From Neostapfia colusana (Eukaryota; Streptophyta; Magnoliopsida; Poales; Poaceae): a DNA stretch of 64,000 nucleotides. Shown here piece by piece: positions 33,383-45,922 of this stretch. Below the pieces are notes generated by a model. That model searched no databases. It was not told the origin of the DNA and worked only from the letters and a program-made list of their open reading frames with translations. The position numbers and the translations under genes were made by a program. The stretch covers positions 30,439,928 through 30,503,927 of the forward strand of contig JASWHV010000001.1 in the NCBI GenBank assembly GCA_030760725.1, written 5' to 3'. The number at the start of each line of letters is the position of its first letter. The first letter of the stretch is position 1.

Positions 33383-35139
33383 GTGTGTTTCAGTTTTTAA
33401 ATAAATTCCTTATATTGAACTACTACACCTTTTTACTACCCAGTATGTATGAAAAGTATTTTTCTTCTCCATATGTGCCTTCAGAATTTCTACCAACCCT
33501 AAACTGAATTCTTTGTATTTTAGAAACTCCATTTATCATTTACTAGTTGCTATATTTTCAGATTTACATTCCTATGCATAATTGTGTATTTTATTATGAA
33601 ATTAGTAATACACATCATCTAAACAGTATAGGTTCTGGTCCTAAATGATTTAATAACATATTTTGACCGTGGCTTCTGATGTAGACTATTTCATAATTAT
33701 TTCCCTATTTTCTATAACTATTCTTTACTTAAAAATATGTCCCTATACTAATAAATGTGAATAATAGATGAAACAGATTTATTTCAGCCCAAAAATATAT
33801 TTTTATCTCACTCCAAAGTTTTCTAAGTACTGAGAAAGTTTTTAATTAATTTTGACAATTATGTTTGTCCCCCTTTTTAATTTTTAAACACTAGTTACAT
33901 ATTCAATTTTCTAAATTAAATACTAAACAGGGCTAAAATAATGAATTCACCCCATTACAGGGTCTATAATATTATTTTCATAATTTCCAGGGGTCTAGCT
34001 ACACTTATCAGAGGTGTTTTTCCTAATTTTTATTAAGTCCAGGGGCTAAAACTGATTTTTAAATGAATTTACATGATTTTCTGGAGTTCCAGGGGCTAGA
34101 TCTGAAGTTTCCGGGGCTAGCTCTCAATTCCAGAGAACCCCAGGGGGTAGCACGTAAGAATTCCAGTCTTTTTAATGCGGGGCTGACGTGGACCGTCCGA
34201 TTTTAAACCGACAGCTGAGATTATAACATCGAACCGGTACGCAGGGATTTAAACCCTACCGTGCGGTTTAAAATAAACGGCGCACAAGCGGCCACGTAGC
34301 TCTGATCGTGCGCGGGCGGCGCTGCCGGCGGCGCACGGCGGCGGGAAGCGGCGATCTCGCCGGAAAGTTTCGGATCCTCGAGAATTCTGCCTAAAACTGT
34401 GATCTTATGGCATAGATCGGTAGAGGGGAGGTCAGGGATCTCACCTCGGGGGTTTTCTCGAGCTCGGGGGTCCTGGAAAGTGATCGGCGGCGAGGTCCGA
34501 GGCAAAACCACGGCGAAGCTCGTCGGCGCTGTGTTTACACCGTAAGTCTCCGAGTTTTCTGCACCTGCAAAGCTCCCCGGAGGCGGTGGATCAAAACCAG
34601 CGAGTTAGATCAGAGTTTCCGAGCTTAGATCGGCCAGAATTCACCGGCGAAGTCTCGGTGCTCACCGGAGTAAAAATCGGCGATCGCGTGGGAAAAACCG
34701 ATCGGGGCTGGGGTTTTTATAGCCGGGGGAGGGCGGTGGGTCAGTTGTGATCGAGTTGGATTCTTCTGGGACCAGAATTCGGGCTGAGGGACGCGGTTTC
34801 CGGGCGGTTAAGATCGCGCGCGCTCGGGGGGAAAAGTCCGGGGTCGCGGGGGCTCAGGGTTAGGGATGACAGGTGGGTCCAACCCGTCTGTGAGAGGCAG
34901 CGCGGCGCGCGCGGGGGCGGGCTGGCGCGGGGAAACTGGGCTGGCTGGCGGGTTTCGGCCCACTGGCCGGTTTTTTTTCCCGTTTCTCTTTTTCTTTTTC
35001 CATTTCTTTTCTGATTTGAGTTTAATTTGAATTCCAGTTTGAATTTGAATTTTTGCAAAACATGCAACACGTCCAAAAATTTTTAAATTCCCCTCTGAAC
35101 ATGGTTTAGTGTTTTGAATCAAAATTTTGGGGTGTTACA
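31660..35139 (-). repeat. TEK4 3' LTR
   Basis: 3480 bp, matching 40952-44409 closely. The minus-strand start is TGTAACACCCC at 35139. A GC-rich block (about 34150-34960) lies near that end and an AT-rich block (33200-34100) lies in the middle. Frames such as 32354-32695 recur in the other copy only by duplication. No gene is seen. Confidence 0.94.
33338..33379. repeat. (TA)21 microsatellite in TEK4 3' LTR
   Basis: 42 nt of TA. The equivalent tract in the 5' LTR is (TA)7 at 42634-42647, so it has changed length since insertion. Confidence 0.93.
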
Positions 35140-35177
35140 GCTCTACCCCCCTTAAAAGAAATCTCGTCCTCGAGATT
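35140..35177 (-). other. TEK4 polypurine tract and upstream inverted repeat
   Basis: The minus strand reads AAGGGGGGTAGAGC at 35140-35153, next to the LTR. Upstream, at 35160-35177, is AATCTCG-AGGA-CGAGATT: the same 7-bp stem as in the other Tekay elements but with a 4-nt loop. It begins only 7 nt after the pol stop codon. Confidence 0.85.
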
Positions 35178-35184
35178 GGTGTTT

Positions 35185-38100
35185 CTAAGAAAACAATTCC
35201 GGAAATTGTGCCTTGAGCTCATCTTCCCGTTCCCAGGTGGCTTCCTCTTCTGAGTGATGCTTCCACTGCACCTTGCACATCCGGATTCTTTTATTTCTGG
35301 TGAGGCGTTCCATTGTCTCCAAAATCTTGTATGGTTGTTCGGCATAAGACAAATCTTCAGCTACATCCACTTCATTCATGGGTAAAACCTCCTCAGGCGT
35401 CCTCAGGCATTTCTTGAGTTGTGACACATGGAATACATCGTGTACATCCGATAGATGAACCGGCAACTCTAGTTGGTACGCCACTTCGCCTTTTCTTTCC
35501 AGAACTTGAAAGGGTCCGATGTATCGAGGTGACAACTTCCCTTTCACCTTGAACCGACGAAGTCCTCTGATAGGGGACACCTTGAGATAAACATAGTCTC
35601 CCACGTTGAAAACGAGCTCTCTTCTTCGTACATCAGCATAACTCTTCTGGCGTGTTTGTGCTATCCTCAAGTTGTTGCGAATCTCCCTCACCTTCGCCTC
35701 GGCTTCTTGTAGCACTTCTGGACCAAACACTTTACTTTCTCATGTTTGGTTCCAAAATAGGGGAGTTCTGCACTTCCTTCCATACAAAGCTTCAAACGGT
35801 GACATCTTCATACTAGCTTGATAACTGTTGTTATAGGAAAACTCCGCATACGGTAAGTTCTTGTCCCAACTCCTATTGTTTTTGAGTGCACATGCCCTTA
35901 ACATATCTTCAAGGATCTGATTGGTTCTCTCCGTCTGCCCGTCAGTTTGGGGATGATAGGCAGAGCTGAAATTCAGATGGGTTCCCATGGTTTCATGCAA
36001 CTTTTGCCAAAACCTCGAGGTGAACTGTGTCCCTCGGTCCGACACTATCTTCTTTGGCACTCCATGGTAACACACAATCCTTGACATGTACAATTCTGCC
36101 AACTTGGATCCGCTGTAGCTTTCTTTCACAGGGATGAAATGAGCTACCTTGGTTAGCCTATCAATAATGACCCATATTGAATCATATCCAGATTGGGTCC
36201 TAGGCAATCCCACGACAAAATCCATGCTGATTTCTTCCCACTTCCATTCAGGCACTTTGAGTGATTGCAATAATCCTGCGGGTCGTTGATGTTCAGCTTT
36301 CACCAACTGACATGTGTCACATAGGGCAACATGTTCCGCGACATCTCGCTTCATGCCATACCACCAATACCTGCTTTTGAGGTCCTGGTACATCTTCGTA
36401 CTCCCAGGATGAATGGAATAGTCGGAATCGTGAGCCTCCTTCAAAATTAATTCACGGATCCCTTTTACTTCTGGCACACAGATCCTTTTCCCGTGCCACA
36501 CCGTTCCTTGTTCATCCTCTCTAAAACCAGGAGCTTTATTTTCCTTGATGAGCTGTCTGATCTCTTGTATCTTCTCATCATTCTTTTGGCCCTCGCGTAT
36601 GTCTCGCTCGAGTGTGGAGTCCACTTCCATGGCGATGGCTTCACCACTATTTACTAGACATAGATTGAGTCTTATAACCTCGTCCTTCAATTCTGCAGGC
36701 ATGTCCTTCAAACTCAACTTATTGACCTGCACTTTCCGACTCAAAGCATCGGCCACGACGTTTGCTTTCCCGGGATGATAGTTGATGCCCACATCAAAGT
36801 CATTGATTAGCTCTAACCATCTCCTTTGTCTGAGGTTGAGATCTGGCTGTGTGAATATGTACTTCAAACTCTTATGATCCGTATATATCTCTGTCCTCTT
36901 CCCCATCAAATAGTGCCGCCAAATTTTCAACGCGTGTACCACTGCGGCTAGTTCTAGGTCATGTGTAGGATAGTTCTTCTCGTGCTTCCGAAGCTGCCGG
37001 GACGCATAAGCCACGACATGTCCTTCTTGCATGAGAACACATCCCAACCCATTTCCAGAGGCATCGCAGTACACTGTGAAATTCTTCTGCATATCTGGCA
37101 TAACCAACACTGGGGCTGTTGTCAATCTCTTCTTTAGCTCCTGAAAGCTCGTCTCGCACTGTGGCGTCCAGGTGAATGTGATTCCCTTCTCCAACAGTTT
37201 GGTGAGAGGTCTCGAGATCTTGGAGAATCCCTCAATAAACCATCGATAGTATCCAGCCAATCCCAAAAAGCTTCGAACTTCCCCGACATTTTCAGGGGTT
37301 TTCCACTTCTGGATATCTTCGATTTTGGCGGGATCTACGGAGATTCCTCCCTCCGAGATTATATGTCCTAAAAAGGGAACTCTCTTCAGCCAAAACTCAC
37401 ACTTGCTCAACTTGGCATATAGTTGGTGTTCTCTCAGCCTCTGTAACACCAACCTTAGATGTTTCTCATGTTCTTCTTCATCTTTGGAGAAGACGAGAAT
37501 ATCATCTATGAAAACCACCACAAATTTGTCCAGATATTCCATGAATACCTTGTTCATGAGGTACATGAAATATGCCGGGGCATTGGTTAGCCCGAAAGGC
37601 ATGACAGTGTATTCATACAGTCCGTACCGAGATACGAAAGCTGTCTTGGGAATATCAGATTGCCTTATCTTGAGTTGGTGGTACCCCGACCTGAGATCAA
37701 TTTTCGAGAACACACAAGCTCCCCTCAACTGATCAAACAAGTCTTCAATGCGGGGTAATGGGTACTTGTTCTTGATGGTTACCTCATTCAAGGCACGGTA
37801 ATCCACGCATAACCTTTGGGTTCGGTCTTTCTTGGGCACAAATATCACCGGAGCTCCCCATGGTGAGGAACTAGGGCGAATATACCCCTTCTCCGTCAAT
37901 TCTCTCAAATGATCCTTGAGCTCTTCTAGCTGCTTGGAGTCCATTCGATAAGGTCTCTTGTATATCGGGGCTGTTCCTGGTACTAGCTCAATTGCGAATT
38001 CCACGTCACGGTCGGGAGGCATTCCTGGCAATTCCTCCGAAAAAACATCTGGATATTCTCTGATAGTCCTGATTTCCTCAACTTTCGCCTCCACTTGATT

Positions 38101-39654
38101 TAATTTGATGTCCCTCCTAGGCTCGTGTATTGTTATGAACTTTACTCTGGTGCCACTGGGGTGAGTTAATTCCACCGTTCTGGTCGAACAATGGATGATT
38201 CCTTTATGTTTGGTCAACCAATCCATACCCAAAATAATATATATCCCTTGTGAATCTATCACTATGAGGTTAGCAGTAAATACTACCCCATTAATGTCTA
38301 GGCTCACTTTGGGACACACTTGTCTTGTCCTTATTTCTCCACCTGGAGAGTTTACGGCTAGCATATGGTTCATTTGTGTGGTTGCTAGGTCATACTTCTT
38401 AACAAACCCTTGAGCAATGAACGAGTGGGTAGCACCAGAATCAAACAGCAGAGTTGCAAGGTGTAAATTGGCAAGAAACTTACCAACTACCACGTCGGGT
38501 GCCTCTTGTGCTTCCTCCATGGTGACATGGTTCACCCGTCCTCGCATCACATTCTGCTGTTGTGGCTGCGCGGGCTTCTTCTTTGGGCATTTATGGGCGT
38601 AGTGCCCCACTTCACCGCAGCTAAAACATTGCACCCCAATCTTAGATGCTTGGCCCTTGTTGTCTTGGGGTTGGTTTGGGGGTCCTTGCACTGCTGGTCG
38701 AGGTGGATATGCGGGGCGAGGCTGCTGCACAAACTGACGTTGCGGCTGCGCTGGTGCTGCGGGAGGCCTGTAGTTTGGGTTGTACCCTCTTGGTGCTGAA
38801 TAGGGTACCGCAGCACGGCTCGTCTGCCCCGTAGGTTGCTGCATCATACGTGGGCGGGTGTTGCTCCCTGAGGCCTGATGTGACCACCCCGCCTTCCTCT
38901 TATTCTCATTTTCCAGGGCCTTTAGCTTCCTTTCCACCACAAATGCTCTGTCCACCATCTTTTGAAAGCTTTCATACTCATTGGAGGACATGGCACACTG
39001 CATCTCTGCGGTAAGTCCTTCCACGAAACAATCTTGTTTCTGCTCATCAGTCTCTATGTCTCGTGGAGCATAACGGGATAGTTGAGTAAATTTAGTGAGG
39101 TATTCCCTCACCGTCATGTTTCCCTGCTGCAGTCCCAAAAACTCCTTCCTCTTGTTTTTGAGTTCACCTCTTGGGATGTAGTGGTTGCAGAAGCTATGCT
39201 TGAACTCCTCCCAAGTGATGTTCTAAGGGTCATGATGGGCGGCCACGTAGGCGGTCCACCAATTAGCAGCAGGTCCATGCAATTGATGAGAGGCAAACAG
39301 CATCCTCTCATACCCTTGGCATTGTATTATCCTCATCTTACTTTCAATGGTCTTCAGCCAATCATCTGCCTCCAGAGGTTCAGCAGCACTTGCAAACTTT
39401 GGAGGTTGAGTTCCTAGAAACTCACTCAACCTTGGTTGGCGTGGTGTAGCTTGTGGAGGTGGAACTTGATGCAAGTTGGCCACCACTTGAGTCAAGTTCT
39501 GGATGAGCTGATTTTGATTCTCCAGCATTTGGTGGAGAGGATCAACTTCTTCACGGCGACCACCCCTGTCCTGGCCTCCAGAAAGATGAGGGTTGCATGC
39601 CTCATCATTGTTGTTGGTGGGGTTGGCAGCACGTCCTTTTCCTCTTCCGGCCAT
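35185..39654 (-). pseudogene. gag-pol: TEK4 gag-pol polyprotein with two in-frame stops
   Basis: One frame of 1490 codons from ATG 39652-39654 (MAGRGKGRAA) to the stop at 35185. Domains by residue: Gag (about 60-250; WLKTIESKMRI, WWTAY), zinc knuckle CFSCGEVGHYAHKC (343-356), protease DSGATH (405), RT with catalytic FIDD (715), RNase H (YCDASGNGLG, TDHKSLKYIF), integrase zinc region (CDTCQLVKAEH), integrase core (MDFVVGLPRT) and chromodomain-like C-terminus. Only two stops interrupt it: TAG at codon 144 in Gag (39223-39225) and TGA at codon 1305 in the integrase C-terminal region (35740-35742). No frameshift was seen. Stop readthrough is possible but nothing in the sequence supports it, so I call it a very young pseudogene. 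Confidence 0.92.
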
Positions 39655-39955
39655 CTGGCAGAATCAATAAATGTTAATTTGATACCATTTAGTATCATCT
39701 TATTACTTTCATTTGTTGGTACTTTGAGGTGTTAAGGCTTTGTTAAAATTTTACGAGGGTTTATATCTCACACCAAATAAATGCACTATTATTTCCTGTG
39801 GGTTCACACACCAAAGCAAAACAATCTGAAGACGAGGCTGTGGACAATTGCTCATGGCTTCCACAACTCACGTCACACACCAAGCATTATCACACTATTA
39901 ACTACGTAACGACTCGACTACTCGACCTCTTGCTAGCTAGGGGAAAGACTCTACA
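39655..39955 (-). other. TEK4 spacer between upstream ORF and gag
   Basis: 301 nt without a gene. It ends with TTGATTCTGCCAG directly abutting the gag ATG, a plausible 3' splice site, with TTAAC about 25 nt upstream as a possible branch point. Confidence 0.5.
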
Positions 39956-40735
39956 CTACTCGTCCTCTTGAGCTGGCTCCTCGGGATCTTCCTCCTCATT
40001 TCGGCTACCTTCTGACTCTGCTTTGGGCGGGGAGGCTGCTGGTGGAGAAGTGCGACGACGCCTGATTGCTCGGCGATCCGGGGAGTCAGATGTCCATGGA
40101 TCACTCACGGTGACACATAGTTCATTCCCATCTCCTCTTTCTCTCGCCTTTAAACAAGCTCGCAGCAACGCCTCCATTTCCTTCAGGGTGTCTCGGACAT
40201 CCTGAAGCTCTTGTTGACACTCCTGCAGTCGAGTGCTGAGCATAGCAGCATCCTCCAAGCACAAGTCCATGTGCTCATGGGAAGTCCCTTGCTGCACCGG
40301 TGGGTACTTGTACTCCGTGGTACCACTCTCACGTTGGAGAACATACATGTACTCAGATTTGTCCAAGTGGCGACGATAGATGTGACTCTGGCAGGTGATG
40401 GCCTCCCAAGTGACATCTTTCTCCGCGTCAACTTGTGTTGCTCGACAAGCTGGAGAGTGGTGAATCTTAAGCAGCTGATTCTCGTGTATAATCCTCATCT
40501 CCGAACTCCATTCTTCCCTCTTCTCACGGATGGTCCTGGTGGAGTTATAGTGGATGATGAGCTTTCCCGTATTGCCGGCGGCTTCGAGCATACGTCGAAG
40601 ACGGCGCAACAAATCTCCTACTGCCAATCCGTAGGAAAGGTACGTCACTGGACGACTCTCCTCTCTTTCAGCAAGGGCAACTACGGGAACTCTCCCTCCC
40701 GTGGACTTACGAGCTGTGCGAATCATGCGAACCAT
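39956..40735 (-). CDS. TEK4 upstream ORF (ORF0-like), 259 aa
   Basis: This intact frame lies between the primer-binding site and gag on the element's coding strand. It starts at ATG 40733-40735, directly after TTTTGTTTTAG. I know no assigned function. Visible parts: residues 40-52 are a Leu/Arg-rich helix (DLLRRLRRMLEAAG). Residues 74-112 show strand-like segments and then QVDAEKDVTWEAI. Residues 158-200 form a probable coiled coil (LSTRLQECQQELQDV). Residues 221-228 are basic (RRAIRRRR), which could be a nuclear signal, and 240-259 are a very acidic tail. The plan resembles the TEK5 ORF at 55485. Rice RIRE3/RIRE8 elements are reported, as I recall, to have such an orf0. It stays open although gag-pol nearby has two stops. 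Confidence 0.75.
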   Translation of the reverse strand: MVRMIRTARKSTGGRVPVVALAEREESRPVTYLSYGLAVGDLLRRLRRMLEAAGNTGKLIIHYNSTRTIREKREEWSSEMRIIHENQLLKIHHSPACRATQVDAEKDVTWEAITCQSHIYRRHLDKSEYMYVLQRESGTTEYKYPPVQQGTSHEHMDLCLEDAAMLSTRLQECQQELQDVRDTLKEMEALLRACLKARERGDGNELCVTVSDPWTSDSPDRRAIRRRRTSPPAASPPKAESEGSRNEEEDPEEPAQEDE

Positions 40736-40951
40736 CTAAAACAAAAGAATTTAAAATTAGGTTAGATAAATTCTCAAACAAAAATCCTATTTTGAATGAA
40801 AGTTGGGGTAAGATGAAGAAAATGACTCTTTTAATAACACTTTTCCACCCACACTTTGGAAAATAGTTTTTAACAAAATAGGGCCCTTAAATACGTCCAT
40901 TTCTATCTAGGTCCACGTTCCTACGGGCAACCTTGGCTCTGATACCACCTC
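40736..40951 (-). other. TEK4 leader with primer-binding site
   Basis: The minus strand carries TGGTATCAGAGC at 40936-40947, 4 nt from the 5' LTR end (initiator-Met site). The short leader ends in CTAACCTAAT (possible branch point) and TTTTGTTTTAG (possible splice acceptor) next to the ATG of the upstream ORF. Confidence 0.85.
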
Positions 40952-43900
40952 TGTCACACCCGGTTTTTCCGAAGAAACAACCAAGTGAATGTCACATGTA
41001 TGCCAGGATCATTTTCTCATACATGTGATGACAAATAGTGAAGCATCATTTATTATAAGCCAGGTGTCGAATATAAATAAGTCTTACATTGCAAATGTCT
41101 CAATGGACACTAATGCTTCATCACAAGTAAATAAACTAGCAGCGGAATATTATTCTTTTAGAGCTCCATCACAGGCATTGCCCGGGGGTCTTCATGAACC
41201 TAAAATCCTTCCTCGGGTCCAAAATCTTGGTCATTATACACCACCTCATTATCTTGACCTGAGCAGCAATATAAACCAACAAATATGCAAGGTTGAGTAC
41301 CAATGGTACTCAGCAAGTGTGGGAAAATTATATCATGCATGGCTAGAACAAGGATAGGTTGAACTCATGGTTAAAGCACTACGCAATTAATACCTATCAC
41401 CTTAGCTTATTAAGCACCTACATTACTACACAGGTGAAATGGTCCCAATCTCCCATCCCATCATTATAATCTAATAACCATAACATCATTTCCATTGTTA
41501 AGCTCCCCGCTTAACTTCCAAAACCATCAATCCTCTAATCATGAATAAGTCCAGGCCGCTCTTAACCGTGAGCACGGCTGTCAAGACAGTTTTGACTCTG
41601 CAGAGTTTGTACCACTGTACCCACAAGTAGTGATTTCATCCCCCGTTGCCGGGTGGACTAAAAGAACCTCCATTATGCCAGTGGCTACGATCCACATTCA
41701 CACTTCCCAGGTGTGCAGCCAGGAGATCACTACGAAGCCTTTACAAAGGGATTCCCGACGAGCGTGGGCCCACTGAGGTTTCACCCCTAACAGCATACAA
41801 GAGGCTCCAACCCCGCTGCAGTGGCCCCCTCTTGAGCCTTGCGGTTCATATGGTAGTCCAGCTGACACCTACTCCCCGCACCATCCAACACACCCATACT
41901 ACGCCGGGGATACACCTAATTAATTGGCCAAGCTGCCCCATCTCAGCATATGGTTGGCACTGTAAAGCCGGGTTACATGCTCCATGAACCGTTCCTTAGG
42001 ATCCAGGCAAGTACTAAACACAAACCCAAGTCTCGTGCACCCAGCACACAACCAAAACATCCAACTTGCCTTGATCCCTACCTCTACATAACTCCCAATA
42101 TCTCATTCAAGAGTATGGTAAAATAAACTGATGATCACATTTTCCAAATATCCCATTCTAAGCATGGCTAAGCAAATGCATGTAAATAAATGACATGACA
42201 AAATAAATCCCAACCCAAGCTTCAAGGAAACAAGGTAATGCAATTCTAGGGAAACTTCCTAGCATGGGTTTCATAATTATCTTGACAATGCAAATAATTC
42301 TATCTACACATCCTAGCATAGGATCAAAGTGGTCAAGGACACTTGCCTCCTTCTTGCTGCTCTTGAAATGGGTAGTCCTGATCTTGGAAAGGAATAACTT
42401 GCTCTTGAATAGGTTCTACTTCATACCATCACACATAGCAAAAGAAAAACAACAATCCATAAGACATAGTTCACACTTACACTTCATACAAACCACACAT
42501 TCATATTTATGAAATTCATTCACCATTATATGTGTTGTGGTTACTCTGTGTGTGTGTTGATCTGTGGCTTGCATACACTTTTATTTATATGTATATGATT
42601 CCTACTTTGGTGTCCATATCTATACTTACTTACTATATATATATATACATGTGTGTTTCAGTTTTTAAATAAATTCCTTATATTGAACTACTACACCTTT
42701 TTACTACCCAGTATGTATGAAAAGTATTTTTCTTCTCCATATGTGCCTTCAGAATTTCTACCAACCCTAAACTGAATTCTTTGTATTTTAGAAACTCCAT
42801 TTATCATTTACTAGTTGCTATATTTTCAGATTTACATTCCTATGCATAATTGTGTATTTTATTATGAAATTAGTAATACACATCATCTAAACAGTATAGG
42901 TTCTGGTCCTAAATGATTTAATAACATATTTTGACCGTGGCTTCTGATGTAGACTATTTTATAATTATTTTCCCTATTTTTCTATAACTATTCTTTACTT
43001 AAAAATGTGTCCCTATACTAATAAATGTGAATAATAGATGAAACAGATTTATTTCAGCCCAAAAATATATTTTTATCTCACTCCAAAGTTTTCTAAGTAC
43101 TGAGAAAGTTTTTAATTAATTTTGACAATTATGTTTGTCCCCCTTTTTAATTTTTAAACACTAGTTACATATTCAATTTTCTAAATTAAATACTAAACAG
43201 GGCTAAAATAATGAATTCACCCCATTACAGGGTCTATAATATTATTTTCATAATTTCCAGGGGTCTAGCTACACTTATCAGAGGTGTTTTTCCTAATTTT
43301 TATTAAGTCCAGGGGCTAAAACTGATTTTTAAATGAATTTACATGATTTTCTGGAGTTCCAGGGGCTAGATCTGAAGTTTCTGGGGCTAGCTCTCAATTC
43401 CAGAGAACCCCAGGGGGTAGCACGTAAGAATTCCAGTCTTTATAATGCGGGGCTGACGTGGACCGTCCAATTTTAAACCGACGGCTGAGATTATAACATC
43501 GAACCGGTACGCAGGGATTTAAACCCTACTGTGCGATTTAAAATAAACGGCGCACAAGCGGCCACGTAGCTCTGATCGAGCGCGGGCGGCGCTGCCGGCG
43601 GCGCACGGCGGCGGGAAGCGGCGATCTCGCCGGAAAGTTTTGGATCCTCGAGAATTCTGCCTAAAACTGTGATCTTATGGCATAGATCGGTAGAGGGGAG
43701 GTCAGGGATCTCACCTCGGGGGTTTTCTCGAGCTCGGGGGTCCTGGAAAGTGATCGGCGGCGAGGTCCGAGGCAAAACCACGGCGAAGCTCGTCGGCGCT
43801 GTGTTTACACCGTAAGTCTCCGAGTTTTCTGCACCTGCAAAGCTCCCCGGAGGCGGTGGATCAAAACCAGCGAGTTAGATCAGAGTTTCCGAGCTTAGAT

Positions 43901-44409
43901 CGGCCAGAATTCACCGGCGAAGTCTCGGTGCTCACCGGAGTAAAAATCGGCGATCGCGTGGGAAAAACCGATCGGGGCTGGGGTTTTTATAGCCGGGGGA
44001 GGGCGGTGGGTCAGTTGTGATCGAGTTGGATTCTTCTGGGACCAGAATTCGGGCTGAGGGACGCGGTTTCCGGGCGGTTAAGATCGCGCGCGCTCGGGGG
44101 GAAAAGTCCGGGGTCGCGGGGGCTCAGGGTTAGGGATGACAGGTGGGTCCCACCCGTCTGTGAGAGGCAGCGCGGCGCGCGCGGGGGCGGGCTGGCGCGG
44201 GGAAACTGGGCCGGCTGTCGGGTTTCGGCCCACTGGCCGGTTTTTTTTCCCGTTTCTCTTTTTCTTTTTCCATTTCTTTTCTGATTTGAGTTTAATTTGA
44301 ATTCCAGTTTGAATTTGAATTTTTGCAAAACATGCAACACGTCCAAAAATTTTTAAATTCCCCTCTGAACATGGTTTAGTGTTTTGAATCAAAATTTTGG
44401 GGTGTTACA
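40952..44409 (-). repeat. TEK4 5' LTR
   Basis: 3458 bp, the second copy of 31660-35139. On the minus strand it begins at 44409. A TATA-like CTATAAAAACCC lies at 43981-43992, and a splice-donor-like GAG|GTGAGATC at about 43710-43720. No gene is seen. Confidence 0.94.
43981..43992 (-). promoter_or_regulatory. candidate TATA box in TEK4 5' LTR
   Basis: The minus strand reads CTATAAAAACCC, 418 nt into the LTR and followed by GC-rich, 5'UTR-like sequence. A competing TATAAATA lies at about 42587-42594. Which one is used cannot be read from sequence. Confidence 0.5.
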
Positions 44410-44414
44410 TTCCT
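44410..44414. repeat. TEK4 target-site duplication, right copy
   Basis: TTCCT, identical to 31655-31659. Confidence 0.93.
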
Positions 44415-45922
44415 CCATCAATAATAATGCGACACGATCGTTCCAAAACTACACACTTAGTTTGGAATAGATTGTATCGCTGGTTCTGTTCAGCTTTGAT
44501 CATTTGGGCACTCAAGACACGCCTCACAACAAGACTCCCATAGTGGGCAGCATGATCAGCCCCAATGTGCTCTTCATCATCATTCTTCTTTCCTGCTGCT
44601 TGTGCAGCAAGCATGGCATATGTTTCATTATCTAAATCACTAGCGGATGAGTACTCACCATTTTCTCGTACAACCAGCACACGCTTGCTTGGGCAGTCCC
44701 TTCGTAGGTGCCCAAAACCCTTGCACTGGAGGCATTGAATGTCTTTTGTTCTCCCGGTAGAAGCAATGGAAGAAGAAGTGTTGGCTGCAACTTGGGTGGA
44801 TCCTTTTGTTGTCTCGATTGCACGCGAAGGTGCTGATTTTGATGTAGTCCTGGGCAACCCATTGGAAGCATCGTCTGGAGAATCATGCTTAGTACCAGCA
44901 GTACTTGAGTGGAACTGCCATGAGGTAGTTCGACCTGCAGAAATATTAGTTCTTGTACGTCGTCCCTGCACTTCTCTTTCAGCCTTACAAGCAAGATGGA
45001 ATAATCGAGTGACGTTAGTGTATTCCTTATAAGCCAATATGTCCTGAATTTCTCTTGTTAAACCACCCATAAACCTAGCCATTGCAGCCTCTTCATTTTC
45101 AACTAGGCCACAACGCATCATGCCTATTTGAAGTTCTTGATAGTATTCCTCAACAGATTTGTTGCCTTGCCTAAGTTGTTGTAATTTATGCAACAGGTCA
45201 CGAGCATGATAGGAAGGAACAAAACGACGACGCATGATTCGTTTCAAAGCATTCCAAGTTTGTGGTACGGTAGCTGGATTTTTAGTTTGATATTCATGCC
45301 ACCAAACAGAAGCAAGGTCAGTGAATTCACTAGTGGAAGCTCTAACCTTTTTATCATCAGGGAAATCATGGCATGCAAATTTTTGATCTACTGACAATTC
45401 CCAAGACAGATATGCATCCGGATCATATTTACCATCAAAAGGTGGTATGGAGAATTTAATGCTGCGTAGGGAATCATCATTGTCACATACCTCGCGTCGT
45501 TGAGCTCGACCACCCATACCACGATGGTCGCGACGTGGCTGCCGTCGATACCTGAAAGATCCATCATCAAGCTCGGTATCCGCCGAATACTCCGCCTCGT
45601 CATATCTTGCAGCACTGCCAATGGAGTCGTGGCTGTCATCAACACGTCTTTGCCTCTCTTCGCGTCCAACCTGTTCCATCCTCTCCAATCGCTCAACGAT
45701 TGCTGCAAGAGAAGTGTTAATAGCCCCAGCAGTGCTTTCTAATGTGGTCAGTTTGGTGTTGGTGCAAATCTGCGTCGACTCTAATTGACCAATGCGTTCA
45801 TTGGTGACTTGAATATCCTCATTGAGAGCATCTGTGTGTAGCTTTACTTGGCGTTCGAAATGCTGAATGATGCCCCTCGTACGTGGTGAATGTGGAGATG
45901 TCCCATTTGCATCAGCTGACAT
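44410..45922 (-). pseudogene. gag: CRM1 gag and start of protease, cut by TEK4
   Basis: It starts at ATG 45920-45922 (MSADANGTSP). A coiled-coil N-terminus comes first (LNEDIQVTNERIGQLEST, IVERLERMEQ). The gypsy Gag domain follows (FSIPPFDGKYDPDAYLSWE, WWHEYQTKNP, VEEYYQELQ), then the zinc knuckle CLQCKGFGHLRRDC at residues 397-410 and the protease active site IIIDGG. The catalytic triplet reads D-G-G, which I recall as usual for CRM-type elements rather than D-S-G. TEK4 interrupts the frame at that point. The frame itself has no earlier stop. Confidence 0.88.

Larger units (their letters stand above)
31660..44409 (-). mobile_element. TEK4: nearly intact Tekay-type chromovirus with upstream ORF, 12.75 kb
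   Basis: LTRs 31660-35139 and 40952-44409 (plus orientation TGTCACACC ... GGTGTTACA) are flanked by TTCCT. Minus-strand order is 5' LTR, primer-binding site, an extra ORF of 259 codons, gag-pol in one frame broken by two stops, hairpin, polypurine tract and 3' LTR. I count about 10 substitutions in the first ~1.2 kb of the LTR pair, plus a (TA)n length difference. It lies inside the protease active-site codons of CRM1. The chromodomain-like end (KVQWKHH ... EATWERED) supports Tekay; it is a different family from TEK1, TEK2 and TEK5. Confidence 0.93.
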
